From Arthrobacter sp. cf158 (GTDB lineage: Bacteria; Actinomycetota; Actinomycetes; Actinomycetales; Micrococcaceae): a stretch of DNA of 64,000 nucleotides. Both the position numbers and the translations under genes were made by a program. The notes under the pieces are model-generated. The model made no database searches and was not told where the DNA came from. It saw nothing but the letters and a program-made list of their open reading frames with translations. Below, piece by piece: positions 41,669 through 49,502 of this stretch. Each line of letters begins with the position of its first letter. The first letter of the stretch is position 1. The stretch is from contig NZ_FNNR01000004.1 of NCBI RefSeq assembly GCF_900106835.1, positions 148,833-212,832 of the forward strand. Reading direction: 5' to 3'.

Positions 41669-42805
41669 ATGAAGCCACGCGCAGGCAGCAAGGCCCTGAT
41701 CCGCGAGATCAACGAGGCACTGGTGCTGGACGTCGTCCGCACTCAGGCACCGGTCTCCCGCGCCAAAATCACGGTCCAAACCGGATTGAGCGCAGCCAGC
41801 GTCACAGGGATCACCGGCAAGCTGGTCCACTCCGGGCTGCTGGTGGAAACCGAGATTGCGCCCAGCACGGGTGGACGTCCGGCGCGTCTTCTTGAGCTGG
41901 GGCGCGAAGGCGTCTTCGCGGCTGGGGTGAGGCTTTCCGCCACGGAGGCACACGCCGTCGTGGTTGATTTGCGCGGTGACGTGGTAGCAACGCACAGCGA
42001 GCCGTTGGCGTCCACCGGGCCTGGCGAGGCGGCAGCGGCCGCTGCCCGGGCTGTTCGATCTGCGGCCGGCCAGATGGAGTCCAGGCTGATCGGGGTGGGC
42101 GCAGCCGTTTCCGGCGTGGTGGATCAGGCCGGCGGTCTGGTGCGGCATAGCGGGGCGATGGGCTGGACTGACATCACATTCCAAATGCTTCTTGAAGAGG
42201 CTGTGGGCCAAGCCGTAGTTGTGGACAGTTTCGTCAACGCCTACGCACGCGGTCTGCTGTTCGACGACGTTTTCAAGGGTCGCGAAATGCTCATCTTCAG
42301 CGTCGGCACCAGCTTGGGGGCCGCCGTCGTGATTGAAGGCCGCATCCAGCGCGGCTTCAACGGCGCGGCGGGCGGCTTCGCCCATTCGCGTGCGATCACC
42401 GGACCCGGACCGGCCAGGCCCTGCCACTGCGGAGCCGAAGATTGCTGTGAAACCCGCGGCAGCCTGTGGGGCATGCAGCAGGAACTGGAGCGGAACGGCC
42501 AGAACCGGCAAATAGACCCCGACGTCGATTCCGGCCTGATCGCCGACGCCGCCTTGCATCTGGGGATTGGCATGGCGAACGCCGCCAAGGTCCTCGGGCC
42601 CGAGCAGGTGGTGGTGGGTTTCGCCCCCGAAGCTAATCTGGGAACGTTTGCCGAGCAGACCAAGCGCGCGTTTTTGGGTCAGTACCTCCACGCGAACACC
42701 CCGCCTCCGTCATTTGATGCAGCCGTTGCCGATCCTGTAGCGCTGGCCCGAGGTGCTGCGTGCTCGGTGCTGGGTGGCTTGTTCACAGCAAGCCCAACTG
42801 GGTAG
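41669..42805 (+). CDS. ROK-family transcriptional regulator
   Basis: A 378-aa NagC/XylR-type repressor. An N-terminal winged helix (about 1-65; SKALIREINEALVLDVV, VSRAKITVQTGLSAASVTGI) precedes the ROK kinase-like domain (GRPARLLELGREGVFAAGV, SVGTSLGAAVVIEGRIQRGF). The zinc-binding Cys/His cluster is CHCGAEDCCETRGS. The ATG at 41669 has AGGAG upstream and starts just before the conserved GSKALIREIN; longer starts at 41588 or 41564 are possible. It is divergent from the module B operon and probably represses it until a sugar or sugar phosphate binds. Confidence 0.9.
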   Translation: MKPRAGSKALIREINEALVLDVVRTQAPVSRAKITVQTGLSAASVTGITGKLVHSGLLVETEIAPSTGGRPARLLELGREGVFAAGVRLSATEAHAVVVDLRGDVVATHSEPLASTGPGEAAAAAARAVRSAAGQMESRLIGVGAAVSGVVDQAGGLVRHSGAMGWTDITFQMLLEEAVGQAVVVDSFVNAYARGLLFDDVFKGREMLIFSVGTSLGAAVVIEGRIQRGFNGAAGGFAHSRAITGPGPARPCHCGAEDCCETRGSLWGMQQELERNGQNRQIDPDVDSGLIADAALHLGIGMANAAKVLGPEQVVVGFAPEANLGTFAEQTKRAFLGQYLHANTPPPSFDAAVADPVALARGAACSVLGGLFTASPTG

Positions 42806-42849
42806 CAGTAGATGCCGTTTTGAGGGTTCGGAACGGCATCTACTGCTAC
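42802..42849. terminator. Bidirectional terminator hairpin overlapping the ROK stop codon
   Basis: Perfect 18-bp arms (GTAGCAGTAGATGCCGTT and its complement) around a 12-nt loop. The left arm includes the TAG stop of the ROK gene (42803-42805), and the right arm ends 10 nt before the stop of convergent beta-propeller B. Confidence 0.85.
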
Positions 42850-42859
42850 TGACCTGGGG

Positions 42860-44875
42860 CTAACGCCGCATGGTTTGCATGGCCTGCTGATCGTCAATCC
42901 GGACAAGGTTCGGGCCGCGCAGCGTATACAGCAAGCCGTCCTCATCCGCCGTGATGTGTGGTCCGCTGTACCAGCCGCCGTTGATGTCAGCCACAACAAC
43001 AGAGACGGCGAAAGTGATCGGATCTATGCGGAACACCGTGGTGTCGGAGACGCCGTAGACAATCCCGCGGCTGACCTGAAGAGCTCCGAAGTCCGTGCAC
43101 ACCGCGCTCAGGTCACCCCGATGAACCACCTGCCGGGTATCCAGATCGATCACGAACAGACCGGCAGCCTTGCGGGACATGCCGTAAAGGAATTTGCCAT
43201 GGATCGCCATCGCCGCAATGCCCTGCGGCTGCCCCGGATCCAGACGCCACAACTCCTGGTTTGCCACGGGGTCCCACGCCACCACGGTGCTGCGGGGACC
43301 GGTGGCGTAGATGTTGTCGCCACCCAGGTAAGCGACTCCGTCCTTGGTAGCCACGGCACGGACCATTTGGAGGGCATCGATCGGGTTGACCTTGGTGATG
43401 GCCTGCGTGGTGGAAGGCTTGTAGGCGGCGAAGCAGCCGCCACCTCCTGTGTCGTTCTGGGCTCCGGCAATGACCAGCCCGTTGACTGCGTCCCAGCAGA
43501 CATCCAAGGGGCGGTTCTGCCCGGCGGGCAACGCGGCCACTTGGTAGGGCAGTTGCCCGGTGGCGGGATCGTAGGCGTAGATTCCTCGCGAGTTGTACTG
43601 GCCCGTGTAGAGGACACCGCCTACGACCACAGCGTCCTTGGCCTCGCCTGTTGCCCGGAGATAGGACACCTGGTCCGTGGCCAGTTGGTGCCGGGCAATG
43701 GTTCCGGTGCCGCCTACGTAGACGTGGCCCGCTCCGGCTGCGAGGCCCATGCATAGCTGGGGTCCGCCCGGAGCCCCGGCTTGTTGGAGGTCATGCTTGA
43801 CGGCGGTCTTCGCCACGGGATCGATCTCAATAACGTCATAGGAAGACACTGTGAGCGCCTTGCTGCCGTAGACATCCAGGCCCCACATGGCGCCCACATC
43901 CTCCGTGAGGATTTGGGTGATCTTCTTGGTGACCATGTTGTAGGACCAGACGCCCGGTTCCTTGACGAAGAAGACGTCGTTGCCCAGCTGCCTGAACATC
44001 ACACCGGTCTTGGGGATGATGGTGTACTGGGCGTGGTTGGCAAGGTTGATCAGCACGGACTTACCGGGGCCCTTGACCCCCACTCCGAGCTGCCCGTTCA
44101 GGACGCTGAGGGAAGTGACCGAGACGCCGGTTGCTACTTCTGCCGGGAGGATGTTGGTGGACGTCCTGGTGGTCCGATCGAAGGCGAACAGGCGGCCGGG
44201 ACTTGATCCGTTGCCGCCTCCCAGCGTGCTGCCCGTGCCGAAATACACGTGGCTGGCAGTGGCGGCCACAGCTTGGGCAATGGTGGCTCCGGGGTCCGGT
44301 ATGCCCCAGCTGGTCATGGCATTCGTGGCGGGATCGTATTCCCACAAGGAGGGTGCATTGGTGGTTAGCCCTCCGCCGGCAACGTAGACCTTTCCGTCAG
44401 GGGCCACGGCCAGGGCCCGGATGTCGCGGTCTCCGGTCTCGCCCACACCAACGGCCGGTTGGGTTGGCGTGCTGAGGTCCCAGCGATAAAGGTTCGGCTT
44501 CCCGTCGATTCCATCGCGCAGCACACCTGCGTACAGATACCGGCCGGTGGAGTCGGCGGCCAGAGCCTGGATGCTGTACCCCGAGCCGAGGTCTGTCCGT
44601 GACGTGATGGTGCCTGTAGGGAGGTGGTATCCAATGACCCGTACGGGGTTCAGGTTGCGGGACCCGATGTAGACGGTGTCGCCCACCAGCAGCGAACTCA
44701 TGAGGGAAAACTGAACGACGGCGGGTCCGAGGTCGGTGATCTGCGGGGCGCCTGTGGTCGTCCTGGCTGGCGCAGCTTGGGCGGTGCCGGAGGACATTGC
44801 CGACAGTGCTACGGCGAGTCCGCCGATGCCCCCGGTCTGCAGCAATTGACGACGATTGATGGCGAAAGTGGACAT
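42860..44875 (-). CDS. Tat-exported PQQ-like beta-propeller protein B
   Basis: A 671-aa secreted protein with twin-arginine signal INRRQLLQTGGIGGLAVALS ending near GTAQAAPA. The repeated blades closely track beta-propeller A: LGPAVVQFSLMSSLLVGD, VYIGSRNLNPVRVIGYHLPT, GRYLYAGVLRDG, and at the end GGWYSGPHITADEDGLLYTL. By eye the two are similar along their full length. The ATG at 44875 follows AGGAG. It is convergent with the ROK gene and lies near module B, with the shared operator-like motif 126 nt upstream. It probably has the same role as protein A for a related substrate. Catalytic function is unknown. Confidence 0.85.
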   Translation of the reverse strand: MSTFAINRRQLLQTGGIGGLAVALSAMSSGTAQAAPARTTTGAPQITDLGPAVVQFSLMSSLLVGDTVYIGSRNLNPVRVIGYHLPTGTITSRTDLGSGYSIQALAADSTGRYLYAGVLRDGIDGKPNLYRWDLSTPTQPAVGVGETGDRDIRALAVAPDGKVYVAGGGLTTNAPSLWEYDPATNAMTSWGIPDPGATIAQAVAATASHVYFGTGSTLGGGNGSSPGRLFAFDRTTRTSTNILPAEVATGVSVTSLSVLNGQLGVGVKGPGKSVLINLANHAQYTIIPKTGVMFRQLGNDVFFVKEPGVWSYNMVTKKITQILTEDVGAMWGLDVYGSKALTVSSYDVIEIDPVAKTAVKHDLQQAGAPGGPQLCMGLAAGAGHVYVGGTGTIARHQLATDQVSYLRATGEAKDAVVVGGVLYTGQYNSRGIYAYDPATGQLPYQVAALPAGQNRPLDVCWDAVNGLVIAGAQNDTGGGGCFAAYKPSTTQAITKVNPIDALQMVRAVATKDGVAYLGGDNIYATGPRSTVVAWDPVANQELWRLDPGQPQGIAAMAIHGKFLYGMSRKAAGLFVIDLDTRQVVHRGDLSAVCTDFGALQVSRGIVYGVSDTTVFRIDPITFAVSVVVADINGGWYSGPHITADEDGLLYTLRGPNLVRIDDQQAMQTMRR

Positions 44876-45001
44876 GGAAGGTCTCCTCATTGAGTGTCCC
44901 GTGGGGTGTTTCCAAGAGTGGTATTCGTGCTGTTGGGGGACGCTCCGGAGACGTCCTGTGCACTCCACCCAGCGTTTCAGTGGACCCTCAGAAAATCCAT
45001 G

Positions 45002-45022
45002 ATTCGAACATTTTCAGACATC
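45002..45022. promoter_or_regulatory. Operator-like motif upstream of beta-propeller B
   Basis: TTCGAACATTTTCAGACAT (within 45003-45021) matches the module A sites at 27009 and 27026 over most positions. It lies between the beta-propeller B start and the AraC stop. Confidence 0.45.
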
Positions 45023-45880
45023 CCACGTGTGCTGCTCCGCCCGCTCTGCACGCTGGTGTTCCCGGCGGAACTGGCTTGGCGAGGAGCGGGTCTTCTTGGT
45101 GAAGAGCCGGCTGAAGTAAGCGGGATCGTCATAGCCGGTGAGGGACGCGATCCTTTGAACCGGAAGGTCCGTGTCAGCCAGCAGCGACTGGGCGCGCTGC
45201 ATCCGGAGTTGAATGATGAGCTCCTTGGGGCCAACACCGGTAGCGCTCTGCACCGCATGCCGGAGTTCAGGAACCGGGACCTTGAGCGAGGCGGCCAACT
45301 GGGACAACGTCAACGGTAGGTTTGCCGCTTCGCGAAGTGCGGAGAGTAGCCTGGTGTCTTTTTCACGGGCGTCGATGGCACCAGGACTGGGCTGCGTGCC
45401 CGTCTGGATCAGTACCCGCTGGCAGAGAACGGAAGCGTCCAGATCTCCTTGCGGTCCACCTGTTAGGAGAGCTTCGCGAAGGGCCACAAAAAGTCCAAGA
45501 GACTCCTCCAGGCCGATCTCCGAGGAGCCATCAAGCTGCACAAGAGGCTGGCTCCTCACGAAGCACCCTAACTCCTCAAGCGCTCTTGCCGTAGGTCCGG
45601 TAAACAACAGCCAATGCTCTTTCCATCCCATCGGCCCTGGTCCGTACCCGTGGCTTACCCCTGGAAAGAGCCGAATGATCGCAGGAGCCCGGACCGTGAA
45701 ACGCCTGCCGCCCACAGTGAAATGTCCGGATCCTTCGCTCACCAGCACTATGGCGTGGCTGCTGAGGGTTCGTCCGGCAAAGGACGGCAACATCCCACTT
45801 TGCTCACCGGCACCCAGGCATGCCAGGCCAAGATCCCTTAGGGGAGACGCCGGATGCCGGTATGTAGACCAATCGTCCAT
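45014..45880 (-). CDS. AraC-family transcriptional regulator with cupin sensor
   Basis: A 288-aa regulator. The N-terminal cupin-like sensor covers about 20-150 (IVLVSEGSGHFTVGGRRFTV, then RAPAIIRLFPGVSHGYGPG). The C-terminal AraC double helix-turn-helix covers about 190-285 (LSQLAASLKVPVPELRHAV, IASLTGYDDPAYFSRLFTKK, SPSQFRREH). The ATG at 45880 (MDDWSTYRHP) is favoured over the longer frame. It lies upstream of beta-propeller B in the same direction and is divergent from the dioxygenase gene, which it may activate. Confidence 0.9.
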   Translation of the reverse strand: MDDWSTYRHPASPLRDLGLACLGAGEQSGMLPSFAGRTLSSHAIVLVSEGSGHFTVGGRRFTVRAPAIIRLFPGVSHGYGPGPMGWKEHWLLFTGPTARALEELGCFVRSQPLVQLDGSSEIGLEESLGLFVALREALLTGGPQGDLDASVLCQRVLIQTGTQPSPGAIDAREKDTRLLSALREAANLPLTLSQLAASLKVPVPELRHAVQSATGVGPKELIIQLRMQRAQSLLADTDLPVQRIASLTGYDDPAYFSRLFTKKTRSSPSQFRREHQRAERAEQHTWDV

Positions 45881-46001
45881 GGGCCTATGCTGCCCCGGCC
45901 AGGGGCGCAAGACAAGCCGCAAGAGAAGCCGCACAAAAGTCCAAGTTTTCAGGAATCGGAGTCCATTCACGTGGCCGCCCACCACTGACAAGGTGGGGAC
46001 T

Positions 46002-46853
46002 ATGTTGACTTCGAATGGCTACGTCCTGGATGAATCGGAATCCCGCCTCGCCGAGCTGGAACCGGTGCCCCCTTCCGATCGATTGGACCGTGAAGCGCTG
46101 TGGGCCAGGCTCCGCAGGGACGGGTACCTCTACTTGAAGGGTCAGTTGGACCCGGAACAGTTGCTGGATTTCAGGGAGTTCTACTTTGACTCGTTGAGCG
46201 GAGCCAACGTGTACGCGGATGGGACTGACCCTCGCGAGGGAATTGCGGCGCCCGGTGACGTGGATCGTGCTGCGTTGCGCCGGGGCCTGTTCGACCACAT
46301 TGTTCCCGGGCCGGAGTATCAAGCACTGTGCACTGCAGAGGGGATTGCCGACTGGTTCGCCTGGTTCCTCGAAGATGACGTCCATCTGCACCGGCGGAAA
46401 ATCATCCGCCATACCAAGCCCGGTGACAACGGTATTGGAACGGCCACCCAGGCTCACTACGATCTGGTTTATCTCCGCGAAGGCAGCGATCGTGTGCTCT
46501 CCATGTGGATTCCGTTGGGTGATTGCCCTCGCGAGCGGGGCGGCCTGGCGTACCTTGAGGGCAGCCACCACTGGGTGATGGCCCAGGAACGTGAGGGAAC
46601 GCTGAAGGTGCCTGCCGCTTCCATCACTGCGGATCTCCCCGGGTTGGCGGACGAGCGCGACGCCCGGTGGCTCGTGACCGATTACGAGGTTGGTGACGTG
46701 GTGGTCCACTCGGCGCATGTTGTCCACGCGGCCCTGGACAACACCGACCCCAACGGCACCATGCGCCTGTCCACCGACATCCGCTACCAGCGCCTCAGCG
46801 AACCCATCGATTGGCGCTGGCAGGAGCACTGGAATTACGACGACGGCCTCTAG
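46002..46853 (+). CDS. Phytanoyl-CoA dioxygenase-family (Fe/2-oxoglutarate) oxygenase
   Basis: A 283-aa PhyH-like non-haem iron, 2-oxoglutarate-dependent dioxygenase. The N-terminal part contains LRRDGYLYLKGQLDPEQLLD. The iron-binding HxD is in TQAHYDLVYLREG, the distal His in VVHSAHVVHAALDNT, and the 2-oxoglutarate-binding Arg is probably in GTMRLSTDIRYQ. The ATG at 46002 follows AAGGTGGGG. It is divergent from the AraC gene across 121 nt. Such AraC-PhyH pairs occur next to sugar-related loci in actinobacteria; the substrate is unknown. Confidence 0.88.
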   Translation: MLTSNGYVLDESESRLAELEPVPPSDRLDREALWARLRRDGYLYLKGQLDPEQLLDFREFYFDSLSGANVYADGTDPREGIAAPGDVDRAALRRGLFDHIVPGPEYQALCTAEGIADWFAWFLEDDVHLHRRKIIRHTKPGDNGIGTATQAHYDLVYLREGSDRVLSMWIPLGDCPRERGGLAYLEGSHHWVMAQEREGTLKVPAASITADLPGLADERDARWLVTDYEVGDVVVHSAHVVHAALDNTDPNGTMRLSTDIRYQRLSEPIDWRWQEHWNYDDGL

Positions 46854-46863
46854 CCTTCCGCAC

Positions 46864-47796
46864 CTACGTGTTCTGTGGGACGGCGCTGCGCCACCACGTC
46901 ATGGTTGCTTCAGCAGCTTCCGCCAAGGGAGTCGGCTCGAGGCCCAGGAGCTTCTGGCTCTGCGAGGAATCCATCACGAACGGGCGCTCAAACTGGTATA
47001 GCAGTTCGGCCAGCTCGCGCATATCGGTGGAGAAAATGCCCGCCACTCGCAACACCCATCCGGGCACGGCGCTCACCTTGGGTGCAGCAGCGCCGGCGGC
47101 CTCCGCGTGGGCTAAGGCCATGTCCCGCTGTGTGACGGCCGGGCCGGTAGGAGCATGCAGCACGGTGTTCCATAGTTCGGGTTGCTGTGCTGCTGCGATC
47201 ATGGCGGCGGCCAGGTCCGGGACGTACGTGAAGGAGTGTGGCTGGTTTGTTGACCCGATGAATTGCACTGCCTTGCCGGCCAGGATGGGCGTCACCATGC
47301 GCTCCCCGGCATGTGCCATCTTCACGCGGGGCCCAAAGAAGTCGCCGGCAACAACGCTGACGGTGTTGGCCGCATGCGCCTGCCGTGCTGCGAGCAGCGC
47401 GGTCCGGATGCCGCGCTTCCCGCCGGTGGCTGTCCGGGGACCTGCTTCGGTCATGACCCGGTCAGGTTCACTGTACGAGTAGAGACTTTCGGGGAAGACG
47501 ACGACGGCGCCCGCGGCTGCCGCGGCGTCCATCACCACTTGCTCGGCCCGGGGGAGTTCTGCGGCCCATGATGCTGCCCGGTAGGCCGAGCCGTGGATGC
47601 AGTGGAAGACCGCTGTGGCACCTGCCATCGCTTCGGCGAGCCGTAGGGGATCGGAGACATCTACCCGCATCCGCTCCACCAGGGGGTTCTCCGGGCCGCT
47701 GCCGGAGCGCGTCAAAACGCGTACTTGGTGACCTTGCTCGGCCAGTTGTTCGGCAATTGTGTAACCGACGGGTCCTGCTCCTGTAACGACGTACAT
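46864..47796 (-). CDS. NAD(P)-dependent epimerase/SDR-type protein
   Basis: A 310-aa atypical short-chain dehydrogenase of the NAD-dependent epimerase/dehydratase group. The N-terminal motif is VVTGAGPVGYTIAEQLAEQG (a GxxGxxG-type loop), and RTATGGKRGIRTALLAARQA replaces the usual YxxxK region, so the classical catalytic Tyr is not obvious. SFTYVPDLAAAMIAAAQQ is the typical late conserved block. The ATG at 47796 is preceded by AGAAGG. It is divergent from a TetR gene with two operator-like palindromes between them, so it is the likely TetR target. Confidence 0.87.
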   Translation of the reverse strand: MYVVTGAGPVGYTIAEQLAEQGHQVRVLTRSGSGPENPLVERMRVDVSDPLRLAEAMAGATAVFHCIHGSAYRAASWAAELPRAEQVVMDAAAAAGAVVVFPESLYSYSEPDRVMTEAGPRTATGGKRGIRTALLAARQAHAANTVSVVAGDFFGPRVKMAHAGERMVTPILAGKAVQFIGSTNQPHSFTYVPDLAAAMIAAAQQPELWNTVLHAPTGPAVTQRDMALAHAEAAGAAAPKVSAVPGWVLRVAGIFSTDMRELAELLYQFERPFVMDSSQSQKLLGLEPTPLAEAAEATMTWWRSAVPQNT

Positions 47797-47833
47797 GCTG
47801 TGCCTTCTCTCGGTTCGGTGGGAACTTTCAAAA

Positions 47834-47850
47834 CAAGAGCAGTGCTCTCT
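47834..47850. promoter_or_regulatory. TetR operator-like site 1
   Basis: CAAGAGC-agt-GCTCTCT, an imperfect version of site 2, located 38 nt before the epimerase ATG. Start-to-start distance to site 2 is 49 nt. Confidence 0.65.
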
Positions 47851-47882
47851 GAAGTCAGAATGCCCGTCGAATGAATTAAAGT

Positions 47883-47899
47883 CAAGAGCGGTGCTCTTG
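47883..47899. promoter_or_regulatory. TetR operator-like site 2
   Basis: Perfect 7-bp arms CAAGAGC and GCTCTTG around GGT, located 39 nt before the TetR start. A further half-site (GCTCTCTG) follows at about 47912. Confidence 0.7.
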
Positions 47900-47937
47900 T
47901 TTGTTTGCAGCGCTCTCTGTTGTGGCATGCTAAGAAC

Positions 47938-48693
47938 ATGACGTCAGCTGAATCCAACGCAGCCAAGACCCAAGCCAAGACCAAGGCGAAGCCCCCGACC
48001 CCGCGGGAACGGGCGCGCACGCAGACCATCGCTGACATCATCCGCCTGGGTCGCGAGCATCTGGCGCTTCATGGCGCAGCGGCTCTTTCCCTGCGCGCCG
48101 TTGCGCGGGATCTAGGCGTCGTATCTTCGGCCGTGTATCGCTACGTCGAGAACCGCGACGAGCTTCTCACTCTCCTGCTCATCGATGCGTACAACGAGCT
48201 CGGTGACGCAGTGGATGCTGCGGTAGATGCCGTCCCGGAGGATGACTTCTCCGGGCAGTTCAGGGCCCTTGGCAATGCCGTCCGGTCATGGGCCGTCCGC
48301 GAACCCGCCAGCTACGCCTTGCTCTTTGGCAGCCCAGTGCCCGGGTATCAGGCGCCGGGGGAGCGCACCACCGTCCCCGGCACGCGCGTCATCGTCCGCC
48401 TCGTCGGGATCTTCGATGCCGCCTACCGTGCAGGTGCCTTGGCCGCTGAGGTGACTCCCGCCGTCGTAATTCCGGAAGGGCTGGGCGCAGACTTGGCGAC
48501 CATTCGCGCCGAGATGAATCTCGCGGCACCGGACACGTCATTGGCGCGGGGTGTCCTGGTGTGGACGTCGGTGTTCGGGGCCATCAGTTTTGAGGTTTTC
48601 GGGCAGTACGGCGCTGATACCTTCGCTGCCCGCGACGAACTTTTTGAGCATCAGTTGAGCGTTCTCCAGGGCGTCGTGGGGCTCCAAGGCTAG
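47938..48693 (+). CDS. TetR-family transcriptional regulator
   Basis: A 251-aa regulator. After a Lys/Thr-rich N-terminal tail comes the TetR helix-turn-helix (about 25-75; ALSLRAVARDLGVVSSAVY, then RYVENRDELLTLLL). The ligand-binding part (about 90-245) has the WHG-type block (FRALGNAVRSWAVREPASYA, LLFGSPVPGYQAP). The ATG at 47938 is preferred over the ATG at 47905, which would include part of the operator region. It is divergent from the epimerase gene and probably represses both genes through the CAAGAGC...GCTCTTG sites. Confidence 0.9.
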   Translation: MTSAESNAAKTQAKTKAKPPTPRERARTQTIADIIRLGREHLALHGAAALSLRAVARDLGVVSSAVYRYVENRDELLTLLLIDAYNELGDAVDAAVDAVPEDDFSGQFRALGNAVRSWAVREPASYALLFGSPVPGYQAPGERTTVPGTRVIVRLVGIFDAAYRAGALAAEVTPAVVIPEGLGADLATIRAEMNLAAPDTSLARGVLVWTSVFGAISFEVFGQYGADTFAARDELFEHQLSVLQGVVGLQG

Positions 48694-48710
48694 GGCGCTA
48701 CAGTATTCAG

Positions 48711-49502
48711 ATGGTTCGTGGACTGGCTGATATTGGTGCGGAGGGTGTCCTCCTCGCTGGTGCGGGCCGCGCAATCCTCCTTCAGATCGCCGACCCCAAA
48801 GTGGGTCATGGCGTGGCCGAGCACAGTAATTTCGCCGAGCGGCCCATGGATCGCCTCCGCGCGACCATGACGTACGTGTACGCGGTGGTCTACGGATCGG
48901 AGGAGCAACTGAAGGCCGTTCGCCGCGCCGTCAACCGTGCCCACGCGCCCGTTCGTCGCGGACCGGACGGGGCTTCCACTGGATACAGTGCCTTCGACGC
49001 GGAGTCCCAACTCTGGGTGGTGGCCACCCTCTATGACACCGCTGTAACGGTCTACCAGCACGTCCATGGAACGCTCGACGACGAGGCGGCCGATCGCATC
49101 TATCGCGAGTATGCGCGTATAGGGACCGCACTGCAGCTTCCCGCGGACAAGTGGCCGGCGGATCGGATCGCCTTTGAAACGTACTGGGAGTCCCACGTGC
49201 GCGGACTGTATCCGGACGACAAAGCGCTCAAGGTGGCCCGGGACCTGCTCCATCCCGCCGGCGGACCGCGGCTGCTGCGCCTGGCCATGCCGCTGGCACG
49301 ATTCCTTACGGCCGGGCTGTTGCCCGATCACCTCCGTGAGGGATTCGGCTTCACGTGGGGCGAAAGCCAGGCGCGGCGCTTCGAGCGGACCATGCGGCTG
49401 GTGGGTCGCGTCTACCCTCGCCTTCCGCAGCGGGTCCGGCATTGGCCCCGCGACTACTACCTGGGACACCTTGTTGTGGAACCCAAGGTTCCCCATGCGT
49501 AA
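48711..49502 (+). CDS. MpaB-like oxygenase-family protein (DUF2236)
   Basis: A 263-aa protein of the DUF2236/ER-bound-oxygenase MpaB-like family, related to bacterial latex-clearing-type haem proteins. Features include GVLLAGAGRAILLQIADPKV, GHGVAEHSNFAERPMDRLRA, LWVVATLYDTAVTVYQHVHG and FETYWESHVRG. In relatives a histidine of this type of motif binds haem, but the assignment of residues here is tentative. TACAGT at 48698-48703 lies 7 nt before the ATG and no ribosome-binding site is seen, suggesting a leaderless mRNA. Its 3' end overlaps the next gene by 8 nt. Confidence 0.82.
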   Translation: MVRGLADIGAEGVLLAGAGRAILLQIADPKVGHGVAEHSNFAERPMDRLRATMTYVYAVVYGSEEQLKAVRRAVNRAHAPVRRGPDGASTGYSAFDAESQLWVVATLYDTAVTVYQHVHGTLDDEAADRIYREYARIGTALQLPADKWPADRIAFETYWESHVRGLYPDDKALKVARDLLHPAGGPRLLRLAMPLARFLTAGLLPDHLREGFGFTWGESQARRFERTMRLVGRVYPRLPQRVRHWPRDYYLGHLVVEPKVPHA

